Below are positions 1 through 9,100 of a stretch of DNA of 64,000 nucleotides, piece by piece. Under the pieces are notes generated by a model. It made no database searches. It worked only from the letters and a program-made list of their open reading frames with translations, and had not been told where the DNA came from. The stretch is from Tritrichomonas musculus. Lineage: Eukaryota > Parabasalia > Tritrichomonadida > Tritrichomonadidae. Each line of letters begins with the position of its first letter. Positions within the stretch are counted from its first letter, which is position 1. The stretch covers positions 620,001 to 684,000 of the forward strand of contig JAPFFF010000058.1 in NCBI GenBank assembly GCA_039105265.1, written 5' to 3'. Position numbers and translations under genes: made by a program.

Positions 1-3000
1 CAGCGTAGAATTTCTGAAGGAACTTCTTGTAGCCAAGCGAGGAAGGAGAGTTGTTGAGAATCTCCAATTCCTCTAGCTTGGCACGTATGAATTTCATCCT
101 TTCATCGTAATGCTCATCGTAAATCAAGCCGTTAATTGAGTCCAAGTCACCACTCCCAAGAAGTTGAGAGAACTCCAAAGGAGCCTGTGACAGAAAGCGA
201 ACAAGCTTCTCTTTGATGTCTGCGATTACATTACGTTGAGGTTGATCGAGATCTTCATCAGTGATGTGAATGCGGGAATGCAGGAGTTCAATACCAGCGA
301 TGAATTTGGAGGCCGACTTCATCTGAATCGGTGTCTCCAAGGAATGCGGGCGACGAATCTTATCTGAACCTCTCCGTGCCGAACGAACGAACTTCCTAAT
401 CGACTTCCGTAGAATGAGAATGATTTTCGAAATCATCCCTTCGCAGAGAAGCATTCGGCTGCTCTTTTCCAAAGAGTCAGAGAGGTTAATAGCTTCATTA
501 TACCAATTGAGAACATCCTTGACTTCACTGTTAAACACTTCTTCGAACTTTTTCCTGTGCTTCGCTAAACGGTCACCCCACAGCTTCGGGAGGTGCACGA
601 AATCATCATCTTCCTTCATGCACCTCGACTTCCAATTCTCAGCTTTGGACAGGCAACTCTCAATGTCCACGATCGAAGCTGACGCTGGGTGAGCCGGATG
701 TTCATCAATTGTGTGAGTATCTTCTTCGCTAGATGAAGAGACTGAATGCAAGTGCGCCTCAGGCAGTCTCTCGTTGGCAGGTATGAACCCAGCCTGTCGT
801 CTCCGTCTGCGTGAGTCTTCCCCGCGACGACGATCTTCCATCACTTGGAGATCCACCGATTCGTCTGCCCGAGGTTGCACTGGCATCTGTCTCTCATCAT
901 CTTGAGTGACTCTGTTCTCACTCCTCACAATCTTGATTCTCTCCAGGTCAGTGTTGGCTTCACGAATTTCATCGTCATCGGTTTCAGGCGAAAGCCAATT
1001 AACGGATATACTGATGTCGATTGCCTGAACCCGATGACCTTCAACATTGGCCTGGGGATGTGATCTGTTGGTATGCTGTTTGACTGTAGCTTTGTCTCTA
1101 CCAACGAAGTCCTTGCATTTCATGCACAAGGAACCGTGCAGGTCATGGTAAACATCGCTAGCCACAAGTAATTTTCGATGTTTCTTAGCGTGCAGAATGC
1201 TCATCGCCCAGAAGACTCCAACTTCACGTTTAAGCGCTTCCATGTCCTGGTGCGATGAGCCCATGTGGCTGCTCAATGAGTTCGCTCTGCTGACCAAGTA
1301 GTCGCAGTCGCTGCACGGACAAACGTGAATGGTACGATAGTGAAAAGCGTCAGGCGGAAGGTGAGGTGAATCGATCTTCCACCTCAGCTTCCTGCCGACA
1401 ATGTACTCGAACGCCGCTTGCTCCAGAGGAATGTTATTCGTCGTGTGCGTCGATTTGAGGTGAAAAGACAAGGACGCACATGTGGGAAACGTTTTGTCGC
1501 AGCAAGGGCAGTAAAACTGCCCAACTCCTAACCATCTGTCTTTCTGATACATGAGGAGAATGATAGGAGTGTCAACGTCGCTAACGTTTGCGAATGGTGA
1601 AGTGTCGATGTTTGCCACCTGCAAGATATCAATGAGAGACTTCATGTCTGTTTTGGTCTTCACACCAGCCAGTTCGCTCACGATCCAATCAATGGAAACA
1701 TTGTCACCCACAGGTGAAGAAGGATTATCATCACTACCACCGTGATTGTCATCATCGGAATGATCAGAGTGTTCAGAGTGAGAATGAGCATCGGTGAACT
1801 CTTCAGCACCACTAACAACGCTGCTTGTACCAGAAGAGTTACTGGTAGTTTGAGTACCTAAGGAGTTGGTTCGAGATCCGAGGAAATTATTGTTTGAGAA
1901 TGTGTTAAGCAACGAATGGTTCCCAGAGAGAGTAAATAGTGGAACCACTTTCTCATTGATCTCGAACACAAACTTAGGTACCTCAATCACTGATGTGAAT
2001 AATTTCTCCTTCGTGACTACTTGATGATGATCGATGTGAGCAGTTGACGTGACAACCCGATCGTCGACGCCAACAGAATGATGCGTGATGTGAGCCGTTG
2101 ACGTGACGGTTTGGTTGTCAACGTCAACGTTGTGGTGAGTGACGTGAGCTGTTGACGCGACAATCTGATTGTCAACGTCAACAGCGTGATGAGCGACGTA
2201 AGCTGTTGACTTGACAATCTGATTGTCAACGTCAACAGCGTGATGAGCGACGTGAGCTGTTGACTTGACAATCTGATTGTCAACGTCAACAGCGTGATGA
2301 GCGACGTGAGCTGTTGACGTGACAGTCTGATTGTCAACGTCAACAGCGTGATGAGCGACGTGAGCTGTTGATTTGACAATCTGATTGTCAACGTCAACAG
2401 CGTGATGAGCGACGTGAGCTGTTGACGTGACAGTCTGATTGTCAACGTCAACAGCGTGATTAGCGACGTGAGCTGTTGACTTGACAGTCTGATTGTCAAC
2501 GTCAACAGCGTGATTAGCAACGAGGGCTGTTGACTTGACAGTCTGATAGTCAACGTCAACAGAATGATGAGCGACGTGGGCTGTTGACTTGACAATCTGA
2601 TTGTCAACGTCAACATTATGATGTACCACGTGTGCCGTTGACGCGACAATCTGATTGTCGACGTCAACGCTATGATGAGCAACATGAGCCATTGACGCGA
2701 CAACCCGATTGTCGACGTCAACGCTGTGGTGAGCTACATGAGCAGTTGACTCGACAGTCTGGTTGTCGACGTCAACGCTATGATGAACAAGATTAACATT
2801 GTTATGAGAAACATTATAGTTAGAGATATTATTATTAATGAAACTATTATTAGTGAAACTATTACTATTATTAACATTGAACATATTGGTATTCATGACT
2901 GACATGTGATTTGAAAAGTCGGTGAAGTGATTATTGCAACCGATGTTGCACGAGAATGAGACCGCCAGCGAGTTTATACATTGTATACATGGGAAACAAA

Positions 3001-3022
3001 AGGCGAACGTGGGAAGGAGCAA
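1..3022 (-). CDS. Family C ORF2, N-terminal part: 18-aa repeats and zinc fingers (partial, copy C1)
   Basis: This open frame lies -1 to ORF1 and overlaps its end by 49 nt. It opens at a TTG; the first ATG is at 2905. From its N-terminus it has an Asn/Ser-rich stretch, fourteen 18-residue repeats (2027-2782), a Ser/Asp-rich acidic stretch, and three C2H2 fingers (CPCC..., CPCSDC..., CMKC...) within about 1060-1520. Next come an Arg-rich patch and the region leading to the RT. The window ends before the RT motifs, so completeness of this copy is unknown. In family terms it is the polymerase ORF; the fingers are the expected DNA-binding part. How it is started (frameshift, re-initiation or not at all) cannot be told from sequence. 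Confidence 0.7.
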   Translation of the reverse strand, partial: MLLPTFAFCFPCIQCINSLAVSFSCNIGCNNHFTDFSNHMSVMNTNMFNVNNSNSFTNNSFINNNISNYNVSHNNVNLVHHSVDVDNQTVESTAHVAHHSVDVDNRVVASMAHVAHHSVDVDNQIVASTAHVVHHNVDVDNQIVKSTAHVAHHSVDVDYQTVKSTALVANHAVDVDNQTVKSTAHVANHAVDVDNQTVTSTAHVAHHAVDVDNQIVKSTAHVAHHAVDVDNQTVTSTAHVAHHAVDVDNQIVKSTAHVAHHAVDVDNQIVKSTAYVAHHAVDVDNQIVASTAHVTHHNVDVDNQTVTSTAHITHHSVGVDDRVVTSTAHIDHHQVVTKEKLFTSVIEVPKFVFEINEKVVPLFTLSGNHSLLNTFSNNNFLGSRTNSLGTQTTSNSSGTSSVVSGAEEFTDAHSHSEHSDHSDDDNHGGSDDNPSSPVGDNVSIDWIVSELAGVKTKTDMKSLIDILQVANIDTSPFANVSDVDTPIILLMYQKDRWLGVGQFYCPCCDKTFPTCASLSFHLKSTHTTNNIPLEQAAFEYIVGRKLRWKIDSPHLPPDAFHYRTIHVCPCSDCDYLVSRANSLSSHMGSSHQDMEALKREVGVFWAMSILHAKKHRKLLVASDVYHDLHGSLCMKCKDFVGRDKATVKQHTNRSHPQANVEGHRVQAIDISISVNWLSPETDDDEIREANTDLERIKIVRSENRVTQDDERQMPVQPRADESVDLQVMEDRRRGEDSRRRRRQAGFIPANERLPEAHLHSVSSSSEEDTHTIDEHPAHPASASIVDIESCLSKAENWKSRCMKEDDDFVHLPKLWGDRLAKHRKKFEEVFNSEVKDVLNWYNEAINLSDSLEKSSRMLLCEGMISKIILILRKSIRKFVRSARRGSDKIRRPHSLETPIQMKSASKFIAGIELLHSRIHITDEDLDQPQRNVIADIKEKLVRFLSQAPLEFSQLLGSGDLDSINGLIYDEHYDERMKFIRAKLEELEILNNSPSSLGYKKFLQKFYA
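2027..2782 (-). repeat. 54-bp coding tandem repeats, 14 units (C1)
   Basis: Fourteen exact-length 54-bp units encode an 18-aa repeat with the pattern H-x-V-D-V-D-N-Q-x-V-x-S-T-A-H-V-x-H. C3 has 15 units and C2 has 13. The length differences are whole units, apart from one 4-nt insertion in C2. Central units are almost identical, which suggests recent expansion. Confidence 0.95.
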
Positions 3023-3879
3023 AAATTGAATGGAACCGCCGGAACCGTGCTCGGATGGACGAAGGTCTCAGGGAGGAGCACCTTCTGGCTGAGTTCTGCA
3101 TCTGAAGCAGGTACTGCCGGGCGGTTTCGGTCGAGTATTGGTTGCCCATTCGAAATGATCATTTGTCCTCGGGCAACCAATACACCTTCAACTGACTTAT
3201 CCTTTGCAAGGTAACTCAGAGGGGAACGGGCAGCCAGTGAAGGATCGCTCGTAATGACGAACCAAGAGGGGTTCTGACCACCCTCTGGATTCGTCGGATT
3301 ATAGTGTACTCCTGACTGCAGGAGTACCTCTGTCGTCCTTTGTGTATTAGGAACTATGAGATTTCTGGCGCAATTTGGTCGGCTCGTAGAATCACTTTGA
3401 TGCGCATCTGATCTAAATTCTTCGGGATCTGAAAAGTCTGGGGAAACGTTGGAATCGCTCTGTGAGGTACTCCGTATGTTGATAGGAGCAGGTCCAACCG
3501 GCGGGTGCCGCTGCTCCTTAGGATATGTAATTCGATCTGTGAATGAGTATTGCGCGGGAAGATTATGAGGAACATTTGGAACATATTGAGGCTGTGTATT
3601 TGATTGAGTTGTGTTCGGGGCAAACTGGTCCCCGTTTTGGTGCGTCTTTGAATTGATATCTCTTGAGTTGCGAGATATTGGAGAAGTAGCGAGTTTGTTG
3701 TAATTTATATTGAAAGGGCTATCTACTGTACTAATTTGAGGCGAAAAACTGCGAAATTCGGGTGTTCCATTTCCATCATCATCAGAAAAATTTCCACCAA
3801 AATCATCAATTTTGGTATCAATCGAATCAGCGTCGAGTGCTAATTCGGAAAATCTAGGTTTGGTCGTGCAAAAAAGCAT
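2974..3879 (-). CDS. Family C ORF1: conserved N-terminal domain protein (301 aa), copy C1
   Basis: It starts at an ATG 21 nt from the element junction and ends at a TAA. Residues 1-180 are polar and low complexity (Asn, Ser, Asp, Pro). From about residue 181 it has the block that families A and B also carry inside their long ORF: TEVLLQSGVHYNP, then NPSW, DPSL, EGVLVARGQ and a closing FVSHV. I do not recognise this domain. In A and B the same region runs unbroken into the 18-aa repeats; here the frame closes just after FVSHV, where a one-base deletion relative to A puts the rest in the -1 frame. C1 has Ser where C2 and C3 have Thr in the SDAEL(S/T)QK segment. It may be a free protein or the front half of a frameshift product. 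Confidence 0.65.
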   Translation of the reverse strand: MLFCTTKPRFSELALDADSIDTKIDDFGGNFSDDDGNGTPEFRSFSPQISTVDSPFNINYNKLATSPISRNSRDINSKTHQNGDQFAPNTTQSNTQPQYVPNVPHNLPAQYSFTDRITYPKEQRHPPVGPAPINIRSTSQSDSNVSPDFSDPEEFRSDAHQSDSTSRPNCARNLIVPNTQRTTEVLLQSGVHYNPTNPEGGQNPSWFVITSDPSLAARSPLSYLAKDKSVEGVLVARGQMIISNGQPILDRNRPAVPASDAELSQKVLLPETFVHPSTVPAVPFNFCSFPRSPFVSHVYNV

Positions 3880-3900
3880 ATATGAAAACTAAAAAAAAAT

Positions 3901-3987
3901 CTCCTCCCGTGTGGTTTAAATGTTTATTAAATGCTTTAAGAGTTTTGCGATTAAGCAATTAATAAAAAAAGCTAGGCATAAGCTTTT
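3901..3987 (-). other. 3' terminal module of element N (copy N1)
   Basis: Read in the sense direction: a hairpin (3981-3987 with 3967-3973), a second stem (3953-3957 with 3932-3936), AATAAAC, about 8 nt, then CCACACGGGAGGAG at the junction. The order hairpin, hairpin, AATAAAC, 14-mer is shared with A, B and C although the sequence between is not. It may be the 3' RNA signal bound by the RT, the polyadenylation region, or both. The same module ends N2-N8 at 4974, 26877, 27950, 49957, 51030, 52103 and 53176. Confidence 0.65.
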
Positions 3988-4973
3988 AAGAAAAAAAGGA
4001 AAATAAAAGGAAAAAGGTAAAACTTGAAGTTAAAAGGTCCAAAAAGACTTCAAGTAATGAGTCAGACTTGGAATAAACGGTCGCCAAAAATGATCATTGA
4101 GCAACACAGATCATTCTGAGGACGGGTTGTGTTACAACCAGCGATGGTTTCCGAGTCTGATGTAAAACAACGCGTCTAAAGAACAAAGAACTTGAAACAA
4201 TGTAACAGTGTAATTGAGGATATCAGATTGAGATCTGAAAATGAGGAACAATGAGTAACGGATAAAACAATTGAACAAGAACTTAAATGTGAGAACGAAC
4301 GGGCTCATTGAGCGCCCTTCAGTAGAGTCACGCGACATGTGTCAGGCAGCATCTTGCGGAGATCCTTTACCGTAGACGCTTGTTGACTGCTGTCTTTTGA
4401 TTCTTTCATCAAGGCAGTGTGATCATTGAAATCACAAGTAGACTCACTGAAAGATGACTCCATATATAAAAATGAATAAACTAAAAGAGTAAAAATAAGT
4501 AGCAATTTACTTCGATCTGTCCGTGAGAATCGTCTTCATACTGTATAACGCCTTGTAGATTTGAGAATATTGAGAGAAATTGTAAAATGAGAATGGAGTC
4601 ACGAAAATTGGGAAACCGAGGGAACAGAAAGGCGCGATCGAAGGAAACTGGAATAAACAAAGTGAGAAAGAAGAGTATAATAACATTAGAGTAAGTTTTG
4701 AGAGGTATATTTGAAATTGCATATAACTGATTGAGTATGAGATATAACGTTAAGAGCTGAGATTGATAATATGAGATAAGAAACAACAGAATAATATTGT
4801 GGTAAGTCCAGTGGTCGGACTTTGTGAGGTGACCCTACATATAATTGAAATCAGTTTGGAAAATTCGGACGAAACATCGATCTGAGGGCACCATACGAAT
4901 CAGCTCAGTGCACTGATTACGAATATCTAGTTATTGCCTGCGTAAACCTCGAAAATAAAAATGAAAAAAAAAT
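3901..4973 (-). mobile_element. Element N1: 1,073-bp non-autonomous element sharing the LINE 3' end
   Basis: One of eight tandem copies of a 1,073-bp unit. It has no RT, endonuclease or long ORF. On the sense (minus) strand it starts with T-rich sequence and ends with the same terminal module as A, B and C: hairpins, AATAAAC, then CCACACGGGAGGAG. Several perfect inverted repeats suggest a folded RNA: 4804-4809/4817-4822, 4125-4130/4134-4139, 4022-4030/4047-4055 (9 bp, 16-nt loop), 3967-3973/3981-3987 and 3932-3936/3953-3957. Short ATG frames of 52 aa (4305-4463) and 68 aa (4132-4338) overlap each other; I have no evidence they are translated. The best reading is a passenger mobilised by the neighbouring polymerases, like a SINE that shares a LINE tail. 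N1, next to C, differs from N2 by a few bases near its 3' end. Confidence 0.8.
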
Positions 4974-6046
4974 CTCCTCCCGTGTGGTTTAAATGTTTAT
5001 TAAATGCTTTGAGAGTTTTGCGATTAAGCAATTAATAAAAAAAAGCTAGGCATAAGCTTTAAGAAAAAAAGGAAAATAAAAGGAAAAAGGTAAAACTTGA
5101 AGTTAAAAGGTCCAAAAAGACTTCAAGTAATGAGTCAGACTTGGAATAAACGGTCGCCAAAAATGATCATTGAGCAACACAGATCATTCTGAGGACGGGT
5201 TGTGTTACAACCAGCGATGGTTTCCGAGTCTGATGTAAAACAACGCGTCTAAAGAACAAAGAACTTGAAACAATGTAACAGTGTAATTGAGGATATCAGA
5301 TTGAGATCTGAAAATGAGGAACAATGAGTAACGGATAAAACAATTGAACAAGAACTTAAATGTGAGAACGAACGGGCTCATTGAGCGCCCTTCAGTAGAG
5401 TCACGCGACATGTGTCAGGCAGCATCTTGCGGAGATCCTTTACCGTAGACGCTTGTTGACTGCTGTCTTTTGATTCTTTCATCAAGGCAGTGTGATCATT
5501 GAAATCACAAGTAGACTCACTGAAAGATGACTCCATATATAAAAATGAATAAACTAAAAGAGTAAAAATAAGTAGCAATTTACTTCGATCTGTCCGTGAG
5601 AATCGTCTTCATACTGTATAACGCCTTGTAGATTTGAGAATATTGAGAGAAATTGTAAAATGAGAATGGAGTCACGAAAATTGGGAAACCGAGGGAACAG
5701 AAAGGCGCGATCGAAGGAAACTGGAATAAACAAAGTGAGAAAGAAGAGTATAATAACATTAGAGTAAGTTTTGAGAGGTATATTTGAAATTGCATATAAC
5801 TGATTGAGTATGAGATATAACGTTAAGAGCTGAGATTGATAATATGAGATAAGAAACAACAGAATAATATTGTGGTAAGTCCAGTGGTCGGACTTTGTGA
5901 GGTGACCCTACATATAATTGAAATCAGTTTGGAAAATTCGGACGAAACAACGATCTGAGGGCACCATACGAATCAGCTCAGTGCACTGATTACGAATATC
6001 TAGTTATTGCCTGCGTAAACCTCGAAAATAAAAATGAAAAAAAAAA
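4974..6046 (-). mobile_element. Element N2 (1,073 bp)
   Basis: Same length as N1 and almost identical. It differs by GAG for AAG in the first terminal stem region, by A-run length around the AGCTTT hairpin, and by an acaacg/acatcg change near its 5' end. It sits between N1 and the 3' end of A1. Confidence 0.85.
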
Positions 6047-6125
6047 CTCCTCCCGTGTGGAAAATTCGTTTATTAATCATTAGAGTAAGTATAAAATACT
6101 AATAAACGAGAGTGATGATTCACTC
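6047..6125 (-). other. 3' terminal module of family A (A1)
   Basis: Sense order: hairpin GAGTGA/TCACTC (6120-6125 with 6110-6115, 4-nt loop); a long stem joining 6101-6107 to 6068-6074 with an inner AGTAT/ATACT hairpin (6088-6092/6096-6100); AATAAAC; then the 14-mer. The 3' arm of the long stem contains the AATAAA, so folding would mask the presumed polyadenylation signal. Family C carries the same module. The A1 junction lacks the single A between the 14-mer and the T run that most junctions have. Confidence 0.65.
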
Positions 6126-6173
6126 ACAATAAAATAAAAGGGGCGGGCCCCAATAAAAAAAAAAAAAATCTGC

Positions 6174-9100
6174 CTAAAATTCAGAAGAGGAGTGTTGGAC
6201 TCCCTCCTCTTCGGTAGCGGAGGCAGGGTCGGCACCTTGAGTTTGGTTCCATAGTGGGGTGGTGCCTGGATTTTCCAGTACGTCAGTTTCATCATCAGTA
6301 GTGTCAAGCTCAGACGGGGGGCCCGACCTGTCAACATCCGCACTTGCATCAATGAGTTCCCGCCATTCTTCGTCGTCCAGGATGTTGACAGAGTTGTACT
6401 CATCGTCTGCGGACTCCCCGTCGGTAACATTGGAGCTAGTATCATTGAGATCATTAGAATCATCGTCACCATCAGTATCAAGAACATTAACATTTTCAAC
6501 ATCGTTATCATAATCGTTACCATTATCGTTATCGTTATCGTTATCTTCATCTTCATTGTTGTCGTTAACCCTCTTCTTAATCTTAGTATCAATGTACAAT
6601 ATCATAGATTCACGTAAAGCGGCTGCTACCATTCTCCCTGCAAGTTTGAGTGCGTCTTTGGTCGTGACTGTCACTTTCTTGAGTTCATTGATGGTGTCAT
6701 CGGGTATTGCACCGAGGGAGGAGACAATGAACACAAATAGCGACACATTGCAGTTCAACTGGTTTTTGCAATCATCGACAAGCTTCTGGTACTTGTTCAA
6801 CTTCTCTCTGCGTCGTATGACTAAGGTGGATTCATCATCATCGCCAGATAACATTCCGTATGGGATGGTGAATTCAGCTATCTTCAGCTGGTCACCGTCC
6901 CACCACCATACATCTGGTCTGAGAGAAGCAGAGTCACCAGTGATGTGTTCGTTGCTGCGTCCACGAACACTTTGGTTACAATGCACGATGACTCTCTTCT
7001 TTTCGGTAAGGTACTTGCAAAGTACCTTGACAACTTCGTCGTGTCTCTTTGTGAATTTGTGTTTGCACCGCTTGCACCCGTTTAAGATGTGATTGAGAGT
7101 TTCAATCTGTCCACAACGAGTGCAACGGTTACTCATTTGAGGGTTTCTGTGAGCAGCAAGTGATGCTGTCATGAGCGTATTCGTACGTGCTTTGATAGCG
7201 AATCTGACAACAGAGTCCGCCATCAAAGCATTGGGCTTCATGAAGTAGTTGCTCAATGGTGAGTTTTTCAATGTCGTGAATGTATGTCCTCTCATCTTGT
7301 GCTGACAAAGATCTGAATAGTAACGGTCACTCATGACTTTCATGATGTGTTTAACAACATTAGAGGTGTTAACATCATATGTGACATTACTATTCAGATC
7401 TTTGAGCGTAAACATATCATCTTTGAGTATCAGACCCATGTTAGCGTCGTGCAAAGCTTTAACACATCGGGCTAAGATGTTCGACGTCCCGCGGTTACGC
7501 TTTGCATCTAACGCACCATTGTCTTTAACTTTTAGGTGCAAGAACGGTGAAGTCAAGTCGATGGCAGCATCCCTGAAGATGATCTCGGCTTCATCAGAAG
7601 CCTTGACCATATCACGGATGCTTTTATCGTTAGACTCCATCAAAGCAATGTAGAGTCTGATAGTGAGAGCTTTCTGGCGATCTGTGAGTTTCTGTATGTA
7701 AAGACCGCCATCGTTTTTCGTCGTGTAGAACCAGGCGGTTGGAATACCAGCAGCACCGACCATTTTGGACAGCCTGCCCCGAATGAGTTCATCTAAGCGA
7801 CTGAGGCAATTTGTCGGTGCTGTGTTCGCCATCAGTTCGTAGTCAATCTTGGGAATCACGAACCGTTTGATGGCGTCAACCGCTTGTGTGAACCGAAGAG
7901 CGCTGCCAGTAATTCGAATGACGTCCTTCGTCATGTCTTCGATTCGCCGAAAAACGTGATGTTTACGCTGCGAAGATTTGCACGCGATTGGAAGTCCGAG
8001 ATACGTTGTATTGTTCTGAATGCTGATGTTATCAATACGTCCTCCAGCAATGGTGAAGTTGTCGTTCAACACACTGCGAGAACCATTGTGAGCAATGTAT
8101 GTGAAAGCGTGGCACTTCTTGCAGTTGATCTTCATGTCGCCTGCATAACTGCAGAAGTGCTCCACGACCGAAAGCAAGTTCTTCATCCCGACTTCCGAGT
8201 CCGAGAACACGATTATGTCATCGGCGTAAGCTTGAACGGTTGTCGCTGAGTCCAACCAATGATAACCGTCCTCCTTGCAAGCGTTCAACCGCGCGAGGAG
8301 AGGTTCGATACAAATGTTGAATAACGTCGGACTCAGCGGACAACCTTGCTTGACGCCTTTGCGAAAACAGATAGAATTAGATCGTCTGTTGTTGCTGATG
8401 ATCTTTGTCGAAGAGTCTCTGTACGAATTAATAATCGTTTTAACAAAAGAAAGATCAAAGCCAATGTCTGTAAGATTCTTTTTAATAAGTTTATGTGGTA
8501 CGGAACCAAATGCATCAGAAAAGTCGATCGTCGTGATGTAGAGTGACTTTTGGTTCCGTGCAGCATCGTGTATCATCTCATCAACCACAGTTGCATGCTC
8601 AGCCGCCCCAGCTGGAATACGCATGAATCCTTTCCGACTCGGTGATATGAACCTATGTTTTGAATTCAGCGTTTGAAGCGAGCGGCTGATGTGACACATC
8701 AGCATCCGATAAATCGTCGGAGTGATGGTGATAGGACGCCACGAATGTGCGTCGTCAGGGTCTCCTTTCTTAAACAACATGACGGTTTTGTTCATTTTCA
8801 ACACCTCCGGAAAGAGACCAGTGTCAAGCATGCAACACAACACATTCTTGATGATCGTCGCCGTGACACTCCCGCCAACCTTCCACACACCATTTGAAAT
8901 GCCGTCGCATCCGACGGCAGACAGATTGGATCTCGATCTGACCGCTTTGAGAATAGCTTCTTCGTTGAGGATGAGTGATTTGAGTTCATCAGAATTATTC
9001 GATGAAATTCTGCGCTGAAGAGTGTAAACACCATCTGGGTCATCCCCGAGAGCAGCAGCATCGCTCCACGAGGACCCGTACACGTTCTCGAAATCTTCGA

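Larger units (their letters stand above)
1..3900 (-). mobile_element. Family C RLE-type non-LTR retrotransposon, copy C1 (5' half only; runs off the window)
   Basis: This is the 5' part of a family C element. Its right edge abuts the 3' end of N1 at the 14-mer starting at 3901, leaving a 21-nt leader (3880-3900) before the ORF1 ATG. The RT and endonuclease parts lie beyond the left edge. It carries 14 copies of the 54-bp coding repeat. In the part shared with family A (1 to about 682) it is a mosaic: some variant positions match A1 and others match C2/C3. Confidence 0.9.

Noticed and set aside
2027-2782. CRISPR-like or satellite array
   Set aside because: The 54-bp units are contiguous with no spacers, are in frame, and sit inside a protein conserved across families.
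3890-3914. Telomeric simple repeat at junctions
   Set aside because: The 14-mer occurs once per junction and is not tandemly repeated; its GTGTGG is only suggestive.
4473-4504. A 30-nt intron in N (sense GTAAAT...CTTTTAG)
   Set aside because: Too short for most eukaryotes, and joining the ends gives only a frame that stops soon after; no other support.
4481-4786. 101-codon hydrophobic frame in N
   Set aside because: It opens at a TTG, has no ATG start, is low-complexity Leu/Phe/Ile from T-rich DNA, and resembles no family.
3901-6046. 28S rDNA, spliced-leader or snRNA target flanks
   Set aside because: Every junction is element against element; I found no recognisable rRNA, spliced-leader or snRNA sequence.
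6080-6592. Minus-strand 170-codon frame rich in Met, Thr and Ile over the end of A
   Set aside because: It is the acidic tail of the A protein read in another frame and runs into the 3' UTR.
6556-7092. Plus-strand frame of 178 codons and other plus-strand frames opposite the polymerase genes
   Set aside because: They recur only as antisense shadows of the RT and endonuclease coding region, with no recognisable domain or upstream signals.
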